Translations under genes and position numbers: made by a program | Notes under the pieces: model-generated | Databases searched by the model: none | What the model saw: only the letters and a program-made list of their open reading frames with translations | Told to the model about the DNA's origin: nothing | In this document: piece after piece, positions 1 to 6,714 of the stretch | Position numbering within the stretch: position 1 is the first letter of the stretch | How the letters are laid out: the number at the start of each line of letters is the position of its first letter | Assembly (NCBI GenBank): GCA_002503545.1 | Contig: DARY01000005.1 | Location: 1-10,902, forward strand | Reading direction: 5' to 3' | Source: Candidatus Methanomethylophilus sp. UBA78 | GTDB taxonomy: Archaea > Thermoplasmatota > Thermoplasmata > Methanomassiliicoccales > Methanomethylophilaceae | Length of the DNA: 10,902 bases

Positions 1-1
1 C

Positions 2-820
2 GAGAACGAGCACATGGTGAAGCTCCTCAGGAAGAAGTCGAAGATCGTCGTCAGCTACGGAACCTGCGCCGTGTTCGGCGGAAGCCCCGCTCTGGCCAAC
101 CTCGTCCCCGGCGGAAGCAAAGAGATCCTGGACTACGTCTACACCAAGACTCCGACCACCGCGAACTTCCAGGCCGACTACCACAAGGACGCCCCCGTCA
201 TGCCCCAGAACAAGTTCGAGGCCCCCGAGGGAACCCTTACCCTCCCCGTGCTCTTCGACACCGTCAAGACCCTCGACCAGGTCATCGATGTGGACTACTA
301 CCTCCCCGGATGCCCTCCGCTGCAGGAGTCCATCTCCCACCTGCTGAAGGCCGTCGTCGACTTCGTCTACAACGGAGTCGCGCTGCCCCCCAAGGGAGCC
401 AAGATCGGAGTCACCGAGAAGTGCCTCTGCGACGAGTGCCCCAGGGAGAAGACCTACGCGAGGATCACCGAGATCTACGAGCCCTACCAGGTCGACGTAG
501 ATCCCAACAAGTGCCTGATGGACCAGGGTATCCTCTGCCTCGGGCCTGCGACCGTCGGCGGATGCAACGCAAGGTGCACCCGCGCCGGACAGCCCTGCCG
601 CGGATGCTACGGACCCACCCACTTCGTCGAGGACCACGGAGCAAGCGCATTCAGCGCCATCGCCTCCCTGTTCCCCGTACTGGACGACGACCCCGTCATG
701 GACGAGGAGAAGATCATCGACATCATGTCCACCATCAAGGACCCGCTCGGATACTTCTACGCGTTCACTCTCGGAAAGTCTCTGATCAAGAGGGCCGTCT
801 CTGAGGAGAAGGCCGCATAA
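2..820 (+). CDS. mvhG: F420-non-reducing [NiFe]-hydrogenase small subunit MvhG (5' truncated by window edge)
   Basis: This is the C-terminal part of the electron-transferring small subunit of the cytoplasmic Mvh hydrogenase, which passes electrons from H2 through iron-sulfur clusters to MvhD and heterodisulfide reductase. The frame is open from base 2 and reads Glu-Asn-Glu-His before the first Met at 14. That Met is internal, because the family's N-terminal CxxC cluster motif is missing. Visible cluster ligands include GTCAVFGG and PGCPP (proximal cluster), then CLCDEC and a Cys-rich block ending CNARC, CRGCYGP for the further 4Fe-4S clusters. The stop is TAA at 818-820, and mvhA starts 12 bases later, so the two genes are cotranscribed. 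In methanogens mvhD normally lies directly upstream, outside this window. The subunit assignment is firm. Placing it in Mvh rather than the related F420-reducing (Frh) type rests on overall resemblance and the direct G-A gene order. Confidence 0.92.
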   Translation, partial: ENEHMVKLLRKKSKIVVSYGTCAVFGGSPALANLVPGGSKEILDYVYTKTPTTANFQADYHKDAPVMPQNKFEAPEGTLTLPVLFDTVKTLDQVIDVDYYLPGCPPLQESISHLLKAVVDFVYNGVALPPKGAKIGVTEKCLCDECPREKTYARITEIYEPYQVDVDPNKCLMDQGILCLGPATVGGCNARCTRAGQPCRGCYGPTHFVEDHGASAFSAIASLFPVLDDDPVMDEEKIIDIMSTIKDPLGYFYAFTLGKSLIKRAVSEEKAA

Positions 821-826
821 GGAGGA
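821..826 (+). promoter_or_regulatory. Shine-Dalgarno site of mvhA
   Basis: GGAGGA lies directly after the mvhG stop codon and six bases before the mvhA ATG. It is complementary to the archaeal 16S 3' end. It is the clearest ribosome binding site in the window, as expected for an internal gene of an operon, and it fixes the mvhA start at 833. Confidence 0.8.
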
Positions 827-832
827 AGACAA

Positions 833-2347
833 ATGGCAGCACCTATCATTTGGGATGAGAAACAGAAGGTCACCACCAACAGGGTGACCGTTGACCCCAT
901 TACCCGTCTCGAGGGACATGGAAAGATAGAGATCTTCCTCGACGACAGCGGAAATGTGAAGAACGCGTACTGGCAGGTCCCCGAGGTAAGGGGATTCGAG
1001 AGATTCTGCGTAGGCAGGAGGGTGACCGAGCTCGCACAGATCACCGCAAGGCTTTGCGGTGTCTGCCCCGGCGCACACCACCTCGCAGCCACCAAGGCCA
1101 TCGACGGATGCTACAGCGCCAAGCCCACCGAGGCGGCGTTCCACATCAGGGACACCTTCTACCACGCACACTTCGTGCACAGCCACATAGCGCACTTCTA
1201 CGCACTGGCTGCGCCCGACTTCGTCTGCGGACCCGCGGCTCCCGCCGCGCAGAGGAACGTCCTCGGTGTCGTCGCCAACGTCGGACTCGAGCTCGGATCC
1301 GCCGTCCTCAAGGCCCGTGCCGAGGCCCAGAAGATCCAGGGTATCATCGGCGGAAAGCCGACCCACCCCGTCATGGGCGTCCCCGGCGGAGTCAGCAAGG
1401 CCATCAGCAACGAGGAGGCCAAGACCATCCAGGGATACTCCGACGGACTCGTGGAGTTCGCCAAGACCTCCCTCCAGGTCTTCAAGGACGTCGTCCTCTC
1501 CAACAAGGAGTACGTGGACATCATAACCAACAAGGACCTGTACTACCACGAGACCTACCACATGGGCCTCGTCAACGACAAGAACCAGCTGGAGTTCCAC
1601 GACGGTAAGGTACGTGTCCTCGACCAGAAGGGAAACGAGCACGACAAGTACGACGCCGTCAACTACCTGGACCACATCGGAGAGGCCATCGAGCCCTGGT
1701 CCTACGAGAAGTTCCCCTACCTGAGGAACCCCGGATACAAGGGACTCGTGGACGGACCCGAGAGCGGTCTCTACAGAGCGACCCCGCTCTCCAGGCTGAA
1801 CGTCTGCGACAGCATATCCACTCCGCTGGCCAACGAGGCGCTGAAGGAGTACAGGGAGATCCTCGGAGTCAAGGGCCGCGAGCCCGTCCAGTTCACCCTG
1901 GCCACCCACTGGGCAAGGATCATCGAGCTGCTCTACGCCGCAGAGAAGCTGAAGGAGGATGCGTACAGCGACAAGCTGACCGACCCCAACATCAAGCAGT
2001 TCGACCTCGTCCCCGGCGGACGCGGTGTCGGATGCGTCGAGGCTCCCCGCGGAACCCTGACCCACGACTACACCTGCGACGAGAACGGAATCGTCACCTC
2101 CTGCAACCTGGTCGTCGGAACCACCAACAACAACGGACCCATCTGCATGGACGTTGCCAAGGTCGCCAAGGCTCTCATCAAGAACTACGATGTGTCCCCC
2201 GGCCTCCTCAACATGGTCGAGATGGCCTTCAGGGCCTACGACCCCTGCAACTCCTGCGCTACCCACAGCCTGCCCGGCCAGATGCCGCTCACCGCTGAGA
2301 TCAGGAACGCAGACGGTTCGCTCTACGACACCATCACCAGGAACTGA
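833..2347 (+). CDS. mvhA: F420-non-reducing [NiFe]-hydrogenase large subunit MvhA
   Basis: Catalytic subunit (504 aa) carrying the Ni-Fe(CN)2CO active site that splits H2 in the MvhADG-HdrABC electron-bifurcating complex of hydrogenotrophic methanogens. The N-terminal RxCGxCxxxH signature is RLCGVCPGAHH at residues 73-83 (Cys75, Cys78). The C-terminal DPCxxCxxH signature is at residues 470-478 (Cys472, Cys475, His478). All four Ni/Fe cysteines are therefore present. The early motif DPITRLEGHG (21-30) is also typical. Another 26 residues follow His478; by analogy with other [NiFe] hydrogenases they would be removed by a maturation protease after metal insertion. No protease gene is visible nearby. 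The start is supported by GGAGGA at 821-826. The gene is the last of its operon here, followed by hairpins and convergent genes. Confidence 0.96.
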   Translation: MAAPIIWDEKQKVTTNRVTVDPITRLEGHGKIEIFLDDSGNVKNAYWQVPEVRGFERFCVGRRVTELAQITARLCGVCPGAHHLAATKAIDGCYSAKPTEAAFHIRDTFYHAHFVHSHIAHFYALAAPDFVCGPAAPAAQRNVLGVVANVGLELGSAVLKARAEAQKIQGIIGGKPTHPVMGVPGGVSKAISNEEAKTIQGYSDGLVEFAKTSLQVFKDVVLSNKEYVDIITNKDLYYHETYHMGLVNDKNQLEFHDGKVRVLDQKGNEHDKYDAVNYLDHIGEAIEPWSYEKFPYLRNPGYKGLVDGPESGLYRATPLSRLNVCDSISTPLANEALKEYREILGVKGREPVQFTLATHWARIIELLYAAEKLKEDAYSDKLTDPNIKQFDLVPGGRGVGCVEAPRGTLTHDYTCDENGIVTSCNLVVGTTNNNGPICMDVAKVAKALIKNYDVSPGLLNMVEMAFRAYDPCNSCATHSLPGQMPLTAEIRNADGSLYDTITRN

Positions 2348-2356
2348 TGTCGAAAC

Positions 2357-2375
2357 AGGGGCTCCGGCCCCTTTC
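2357..2375 (+). terminator. Hairpin after mvhA
   Basis: AGGGGC (2357-2362) pairs with GCCCCT (2367-2372) around a TCCG tetraloop, ten bases after the mvhA stop, followed by a short TTC. The stem is strong but the T tract is minimal. It may protect the mRNA 3' end rather than terminate transcription. Confidence 0.45.
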
Positions 2376-2377
2376 AT

Positions 2378-2428
2378 AAAACATCTTAGGGGACGGGGAT
2401 CTCCATCTCCCCGTTCCCGATACCTTTT
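2378..2428. terminator. Bidirectional terminator between convergent mvhA and metallophosphoesterase genes
   Basis: A GC-rich inverted repeat has left arm GGGACGGGGA ending at 2399 and right arm TCCCCGTTCCC (2408-2418), with one bulged base. It is flanked by TTTT at 2425-2428 on the + strand and by AAAA at 2378-2381, which reads TTTT on the - strand. T runs on both sides fit termination of both convergent units. The rest of the 136-bp gap shows no gene. Confidence 0.5.
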
Positions 2429-2483
2429 ACAACGTAACGGAAGATTCCAAGACCAATGTGCCAGCGCGTGCTTTTCTGTACTT

Positions 2484-3284
2484 TCAGAGAGCACTGTGGC
2501 GGGGCGAGGTCTCGTCGTCGTCCCATCTTCTCGCATGACGGTTCTTCACCATGAGGGAGCCCCTCTTCCCGAGGTATATGCCATCGAGGAGATAAAGGTG
2601 GGAGTTGTCCAGATCGACGAGATCCGAGTTCATGATAGGACCCAGCAGCGGCGTGTCTATGGCGTTCACGGGGGACCCTCCCAGCAATCTGTTGAATGCT
2701 GGCACAATTATGAAAGATTCCGGAAGCGTCTCGTACCTTTCGTTCTTCGCGGAGGTGAAACTGCCCCTGACCCAGCAAGGTTCGGAGACGTGCGTACCGA
2801 CCCCGTCCTTGAAGAGGACGGTGGGGTGGCAATGTCCCAGTACCAGGGTTTTCCTGGACATGACCTCCGGGGAAGGCCACGTGTGTCCGTGCACCAGGCC
2901 TATGTTCCCCGAGACCATCCCGGTCGCCGGGTATATGCGCACCGCCCCCGGGACGAACTCCTCTATGGAAGTGTCGTGGTTGCCGCGTACTATGCAGACC
3001 TCGGCGAAATGTTCCAGAAGCCTGTCGCAGAACACGGGGATCTCCCTGTACTCCTGCTTGGTGGAGCCCGGTACGGAATCCTTGATGTCTCCGATCATGA
3101 TAATGCGGTCGACATCGGTTCCGGCTGCCTCTATGACGGCGTCGAACATGGTGTCCGTGCGGGACGTGAGATGTATGCCCTTGGCCCCCAGGTGGGCCTC
3201 CACCCCTATGTGCAGGTCCCCTATGACGAGCGAGTTGCCCATCTTCAGGGCAGGTATCCCGGGGACCGGCTGAATGTCCGTCAT
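2484..3284 (-). CDS. Archaeal calcineurin-like metallophosphoesterase (MJ0037-like)
   Basis: A predicted soluble di-metal phosphoesterase of 266 aa. All family motifs are present in order: GDLH (Asp23, His25), GD (Asp66), GNHD (Asn102, His103, Asp104), HGH (132-134) and GHCH (His151, His153). The layout resembles the archaeal SbcD-related phosphoesterase group (MJ0037 type), whose substrate is not established. The C-terminal tail (about 240-266) is basic, then acidic, and looks disordered. The ATG at 3284 overlaps the Nnr stop as ATGA (3281-3284), a typical translational-coupling junction, so the longer upstream frame is not coding. The gene is third in a SRP19-Nnr-phosphoesterase cluster. 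Family is certain; the exact reaction is unknown. Confidence 0.88.
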   Translation of the reverse strand: MTDIQPVPGIPALKMGNSLVIGDLHIGVEAHLGAKGIHLTSRTDTMFDAVIEAAGTDVDRIIMIGDIKDSVPGSTKQEYREIPVFCDRLLEHFAEVCIVRGNHDTSIEEFVPGAVRIYPATGMVSGNIGLVHGHTWPSPEVMSRKTLVLGHCHPTVLFKDGVGTHVSEPCWVRGSFTSAKNERYETLPESFIIVPAFNRLLGGSPVNAIDTPLLGPIMNSDLVDLDNSHLYLLDGIYLGKRGSLMVKNRHARRWDDDETSPRHSAL

Positions 3285-4687
3285 ATACCCAGACGGTCGA
3301 GGCCGTCTCTGAGGACCTTGGGTATGCGGTCTATGACATCCGCGGCTATCATCCCGTAGGAGTATTTGTTGAAGGCGAGTTCGCCCGCCTTTCCGGACAT
3401 GTAGGCTCCGAGGTATCCCGCTTCGTAGGCGTCCATGCCCTTGGCCATCAGGGCCCCTATTATGCCGGTCAGGACATCCCCCGTTCCGCCGGTCGTCATC
3501 CCGGGTGTCCCGGTGCCGTTTATCTTGACGGAGGTGCCGTTCGATATGATGTCGTTCCTTCCCTTGAGCACGATGGTGCACCCGAGGCGCGAGGCGGTCC
3601 TCCTCACGTCCTCCGCCTCCTTGGAACCCCCGCCGATGCGCAGGTATTCCCCGGCATGGGGGGTCAGAACAATCTGGCTGTTCTTCGCGTTGAACTCCGT
3701 ACCCAGGGCGTTGAGGCCGTCGGCGTCTATGACCATGGGCTTCCTGCAGAGGGAAACGAACTCGTTGATCGCTTCGAAGGTGTGCTCGTCCCTTCCCAGT
3801 CCGGGCCCTATCACCACCGCATCGCAGACATCCGACATCTTGAGGAGCTCTTTGACGTGGTCGTGGCACAACGTGTTCCCTTTCAGTTTCCTCACTATCA
3901 GGACGGGGGATTGGGCCGCCACCTCGCGGTAGCTCGATTCGGGGGTGGCAACGGTCACAAGGTCGATCCCGGTGCGCATGGCGGCCATGGCCGCCATCGC
4001 GGGAGCTCCGTAGTAGGGACCGCCGCCGATGACGAGCAGACTCCCGTTGGCACCCTTGTGGCTGTCCTTCAGGGGTATGGGGTAGCGGTAGATGTCGCCG
4101 GGGCCGGTATGGGTGAGGGCCTCCGCGGGAATCCCTATATCGGCTACGACGATCTCCCCCGAGTTGGCCTCGGTCATGCCCTCCTTGACATCGTGCAGGG
4201 TGACGGTTATGTCGGGCAGTACGCTCTTACCGAATCCGAGTCCGGTCGGTACGTCGACGGAGACTATCTTCCCCTGGAACTTGCGGGAGTAGTCGATGTA
4301 CGTTTCGATCTCCGGGCGCAGACGGCCTTTGAAACCCGTCCCCAGGACGGCATCGATCATGACGTCGTAGTTCCTGCTGTTCGGATCGAACGGAACCTGG
4401 GGGCATTCCAGTTTGGACAGGTAGTGCTGCGCGGATTCGGAGCGCACCTTGTCCGTACCGCCTATGACGCATACCGTGACATCCTCATCCGCCATGTGCG
4501 AGGCGGCCGCGAAACCGTCGCCTCCGTTGTTCCCGTGCCCGCAGAATATTATGAAGCGCTTGCCGTGGAATCTCTCCTTCAGCAGGTCGGCCACGGCTTT
4601 CCCTGCGTTGTCCATGAGGGTGAGGACGCCCGTTCCGAGGGCCTCGGAATTGGCATCCATGACCTTCGAATCGAGCGAAGTAATCAT
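3281..4687 (-). CDS. nnr: Bifunctional NAD(P)H-hydrate epimerase / ADP-dependent dehydratase
   Basis: Cytosolic metabolite-repair enzyme (468 aa). Its N-terminal YjeF_N domain interconverts S- and R-NAD(P)H hydrate, and its C-terminal ribokinase-like domain dehydrates the S form back to NAD(P)H using ADP. Epimerase signs are GHGNNGGDG (50-58) and DAVLGTG (112-118). Dehydratase signs are IGPGLG (293-298), DADGLN (321-326), LTPHAGE (341-347) and TTGGTGD (398-404), the last with the expected catalytic Asp404. Both domains look intact. The ATG at 4687 begins five bases after the SRP19 stop. A GTG at 4696 that overlaps that stop as GTGA would add only Val-Ser-Thr and cannot be excluded. The 3' end overlaps the phosphoesterase start by four bases. 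Confidence 0.95.
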   Translation of the reverse strand: MITSLDSKVMDANSEALGTGVLTLMDNAGKAVADLLKERFHGKRFIIFCGHGNNGGDGFAAASHMADEDVTVCVIGGTDKVRSESAQHYLSKLECPQVPFDPNSRNYDVMIDAVLGTGFKGRLRPEIETYIDYSRKFQGKIVSVDVPTGLGFGKSVLPDITVTLHDVKEGMTEANSGEIVVADIGIPAEALTHTGPGDIYRYPIPLKDSHKGANGSLLVIGGGPYYGAPAMAAMAAMRTGIDLVTVATPESSYREVAAQSPVLIVRKLKGNTLCHDHVKELLKMSDVCDAVVIGPGLGRDEHTFEAINEFVSLCRKPMVIDADGLNALGTEFNAKNSQIVLTPHAGEYLRIGGGSKEAEDVRRTASRLGCTIVLKGRNDIISNGTSVKINGTGTPGMTTGGTGDVLTGIIGALMAKGMDAYEAGYLGAYMSGKAGELAFNKYSYGMIAADVIDRIPKVLRDGLDRLGI

Positions 4688-4692
4688 CGTGC

Positions 4693-4986
4693 TCACTTCT
4701 GGTTCTTGACTAGGATCGCCCCTATCTTGGGGAGTATCTCGGATTTCTTCATCTTGCCTTTTTCCACGCGGACGCATCCGCGTTTGGAGACCCAGTCTGA
4801 CGGATAGCTCTTGTCCTCGACGACGCGGTATTCCAGATCCAGCAGTATGGCGCCTTTCGCAATCATATCCAGCGAGGGCTGTTTGACGCAGAGCGCCACC
4901 GGGAGCCTCCTCCCTTGGGCGCGGGTCAGCGTCGAGTCGAAGTACTCGGGCCAAAGAACGATCGCGGTCTCGTCATCGTAAGCCAT
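4693..4986 (-). CDS. srp19: Signal recognition particle subunit SRP19
   Basis: Small RNA-binding protein (97 aa) that binds the tips of helices 6 and 8 of archaeal 7S RNA and prepares the SRP for SRP54 binding. The recognisable core is WPEYFDSTLTRAQGRRLP near the N-terminus, followed by a basic C-terminal half ending in a Lys-rich tail, as usual for archaeal SRP19. ATG at 4986 gives the normal family length; a TTG at 4995 would add three residues and is less likely. No Shine-Dalgarno site is seen, which fits a leaderless transcript. It is the first gene of the cluster with Nnr and the metallophosphoesterase. SRP19 and S8e are adjacent but separated by a terminator-like hairpin. Confidence 0.93.
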   Translation of the reverse strand: MAYDDETAIVLWPEYFDSTLTRAQGRRLPVALCVKQPSLDMIAKGAILLDLEYRVVEDKSYPSDWVSKRGCVRVEKGKMKKSEILPKIGAILVKNQK

Positions 4987-5016
4987 GGGAATCAATCTAG
5001 CGTATGCGAAATCTGG

Positions 5017-5024
5017 TTAAAATC
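5017..5024 (-). promoter_or_regulatory. Possible TATA box for the SRP19-Nnr-phosphoesterase cluster
   Basis: The - strand reads GATTTTAA, centred about 35 bases upstream of the SRP19 ATG. Archaeal initiation about 25 bases downstream would leave a very short leader. The element is only a moderate match to a TATA box. Confidence 0.4.
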
Positions 5025-5044
5025 AATTTGCAGATAAGCGTTTG

Positions 5045-5070
5045 AAAAATCGGCCCCAGGGGCAGGCCCC
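5045..5070 (-). terminator. Terminator of rps8e
   Basis: On the - strand GGGG (5070-5067) can pair with CCCC (5062-5059), followed by more G/C and then TTTTT (5049-5045). It lies about 20 bases after the S8e stop and before the SRP19 promoter, so it probably separates the two units. Archaeal termination depends mostly on the T run. Confidence 0.5.
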
Positions 5071-5090
5071 GGGAGGGTAGCACCGTCCGA

Positions 5091-5471
5091 TCAGTTGATC
5101 AGGACAGCGTTGATGGCACCATCCTGTCCGGGCTTGGAGGTGACGACGGCATCTCCGGCCTCGGTGGAGATCTTGGCTCCCTTGTTGATGATGTTACGCT
5201 GTACGAAGTTGGGGTCGGAGGGGTTGGCGGTGACGTTGAGGATCTTTACCCTCTTGGTGGTGTTGGTCTTCTTGTCCACCACGTTTGCGTATTCGGCGTA
5301 GAGCATTCCAACCTTTATGCTTCCACCCATTCCGCGGTACTGCCTGAGGGACTCTTTTCCGAGCCTGGTGTACTGCTTCTCTCTGCTGATCTCGAACTTT
5401 CTCTTGCTTCTGGCGAGGACGAGCCTGCCTCCGGTGGATTTCCTGCTGGATTTACCCTGCCACAGTGCCAT
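5091..5471 (-). CDS. rps8e: 30S ribosomal protein S8e
   Basis: Small-subunit ribosomal protein found in archaea and eukaryotes (126 aa, normal archaeal length). The basic N-terminus with WQGKSSRKSTGGRL, followed by the KRKFEISRE and TRLG segments, is diagnostic. Further along, the RQYRGMGGSIKV and NVTANPSDPNFVQRNIINKG regions match the family. It is a single-gene unit with a good TATA box about 30 bases upstream of the ATG and a hairpin/T-run terminator behind it. The leader is only a few bases, and no Shine-Dalgarno site is present. It shows no irregularity. Confidence 0.96.
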   Translation of the reverse strand: MALWQGKSSRKSTGGRLVLARSKRKFEISREKQYTRLGKESLRQYRGMGGSIKVGMLYAEYANVVDKKTNTTKRVKILNVTANPSDPNFVQRNIINKGAKISTEAGDAVVTSKPGQDGAINAVLIN

Positions 5472-5497
5472 GTTAATCGCCCATGCTATTGTGGACC

Positions 5498-5506
5498 AAT
5501 ATTTAA
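5498..5506 (-). promoter_or_regulatory. TATA box of rps8e
   Basis: The - strand reads TTAAATATT, centred 31 bases upstream of the ATG at 5471. Initiation about 25 bases downstream gives a leader of roughly five bases. Confidence 0.65.
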
Positions 5507-5517
5507 TGATTGTTCCT

Positions 5518-6165
5518 TTAATAGGGGTCCAAGGGTCCTATGAAACGCACGCAGGCGCGACCTTCCTCCACGGTGACTATCGCCGCATGCCCGTCCTTGG
5601 CCGGTCCGGGGTTGACGAAGAGCGTCCGTCCGATGTACTTGGCTCCGATGTCCTCGTGGATGTGTCCCGAGAGCGCCACCACGGGACGGAAATCGCTGAT
5701 TATCTTCCCGATCGCCGGACTGCCGACGCTGGTCCCGTTGGGTATGTGGTCCAGGGTCCCGTAGGCGGGGGCGTGGGTCATGAGGATCATGCCCTCCTCC
5801 GATATGGGTCTGAGGGCGGAGTCGATCTCCTCCTCGGTGAGTTCGAACGGGGTTCCGAATATGGTTATGTTGGAACCTCCGAGTCCTGCCAGGGTGTATC
5901 CCTGCAGTTTCACGGATTTTCCGTGCATGTCGGTGGCGACCTCGGAGATCTTCTCCGGAAGGTCGCGGGGGTCGCAGTTGCCGGGCAGGACGTAGGCCGC
6001 GCAGTCTATGGACGATACTATCTCCACGGCATCCTCCGCGGTTCCCATGTCGGTTATGTCTCCCAGGAAGAGCACGGCATCGGGCGCCTCCTTCTCGACG
6101 ATCCCGTTTATCCAGGGTATCCTGGATTTCTTCTGATGCAGGTCGGATATGACCAGGAACTTCAT
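5518..6165 (-). CDS. Metallophosphoesterase (calcineurin-like, MJ0623-type)
   Basis: Predicted soluble di-metal phosphoesterase of 215 aa, different from the one at 2484-3284. Motifs are SDLH (Asp8, His10), LGD (Asp36), GNCD (Asn63, Asp65), THAP (His131) and GHIH (167-170). The GNCD form with Cys in place of His is common in this short archaeal subfamily, so the site is not broken. The core is followed by NPGPAKDG, also typical. The substrate is unknown. The stop is TAA, 46 bases before the S8e start. Its promoter region is shared with the divergent MarR-type gene, so that regulator may control it; this is inferred from position only. Confidence 0.88.
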   Translation of the reverse strand: MKFLVISDLHQKKSRIPWINGIVEKEAPDAVLFLGDITDMGTAEDAVEIVSSIDCAAYVLPGNCDPRDLPEKISEVATDMHGKSVKLQGYTLAGLGGSNITIFGTPFELTEEEIDSALRPISEEGMILMTHAPAYGTLDHIPNGTSVGSPAIGKIISDFRPVVALSGHIHEDIGAKYIGRTLFVNPGPAKDGHAAIVTVEEGRACVRFIGPLDPY

Positions 6166-6254
6166 GTCTGGGATACCGTCGAATCCCTACTTATCCGTTG
6201 CCCGTGTCGGTATCGCATTATTAATAGCGGAGTTGCGGTTACCGTTCCGATACA
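6166..6254. promoter_or_regulatory. Divergent promoter region with repeated GATACCG/CGGTATC motif
   Basis: The 89-bp gap separates two divergent starts. For the MarR gene, TTATTAATA (6218-6226) is a TATA box about 33 bases before its ATG. For the phosphoesterase, the - strand GGATAAG near 6190 is a weaker candidate. GATACCG (6172-6178) and CGGTATC (6208-6214) form a perfect 7-bp inverted pair. CGATAC (6248-6253) is a further partial copy, and near-palindromic CGGTTACCG lies at 6236-6244. These could be operator half-sites. Confidence 0.45.
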
Positions 6255-6662
6255 ATGGATTATGCCGAGCACTTCATAGATCTGGCATTCGGTTCCTGGC
6301 GCCGTTTCTCTGTTGATTTCGGGGAGAAGATGCGTTTCTACGGGCTTACCGTGGCGCAGTCCCAGATGATACGTGAAATCGGCACCAGCGACGGCAGCAT
6401 ATCCAAGGTGGACCTTGCGAGGGTTCTCGGGGTGAACAGGTCCATGGTGACGAACACCCTCAAGGGTCTGGAGAGATACATCGTCATCACCGCCGTGGAC
6501 AAGAGGAAATCCCTGATGACGCTCTCCGAGGAGGGCATCGCCCTGTACGGCCGCATAATCCCCGCGATGAGGGAGTCGGCCAGGAGCGTGGTCGACGACC
6601 TGTCCAAGAAGGACGTCGAAGTTCTGAAAAACATCGCCAAGAAAAACAAGAAAGGTCACTGA
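6255..6662 (+). CDS. MarR-family winged helix-turn-helix regulator
   Basis: Predicted dimeric transcription regulator of 135 aa, usual MarR size. An N-terminal helical dimerisation segment (1-30) is followed by a winged helix at about 32-96. The helix-turn-helix is around ISKVDLARVLGVNRS (49-63), with the recognition helix at about 62-73. The wing carries the family signature, with an Asp-Lys-Arg turn (82-84) leading into LTL-type SEEG (90-94). The C-terminal helices (104-128) complete the dimer interface, and a Lys-rich tail ends the protein. No Cys is present, so Cys-based redox or arsenite sensing is unlikely. It is divergent from a metallophosphoesterase and convergent with the arsenite permease. 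Its ligand and targets are unknown. The promoter places the transcript start within a few bases of the ATG. Confidence 0.88.
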   Translation: MDYAEHFIDLAFGSWRRFSVDFGEKMRFYGLTVAQSQMIREIGTSDGSISKVDLARVLGVNRSMVTNTLKGLERYIVITAVDKRKSLMTLSEEGIALYGRIIPAMRESARSVVDDLSKKDVEVLKNIAKKNKKGH

Positions 6663-6682
6663 AATCCTATGCTGGGTCTTAT

Positions 6683-6714
6683 CGGTTCCGGACCGCATTC
6701 CCGGGTTTGATTTT
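6683..6714. terminator. Weak terminator between convergent MarR and acr3 genes
   Basis: The 51-bp gap between the two stops holds a small hairpin, CGGT (6683-6686) with ACCG (6692-6695). On the + strand it is followed by TTTT at 6711-6714. The signal is weak, and no other feature is seen in the gap. Confidence 0.3.

Noticed and set aside
310..804. Arg-rich open frames overlapping mvhG, mvhA and other genes
   Set aside because: They are by-products of high GC content in the alternative frames of well-conserved genes, with no domain signal of their own.
3285..3869. Long upstream continuation of the 2484-3284 reading frame
   Set aside because: It lies antisense-free but out of frame inside the well-conserved Nnr gene. 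The ATGA junction at 3281-3284 gives the true start.
5518..6165. Inactivated phosphoesterase because GNHD reads GNCD
   Set aside because: The Cys form is usual in this short archaeal subfamily, and all other metal ligands are present.
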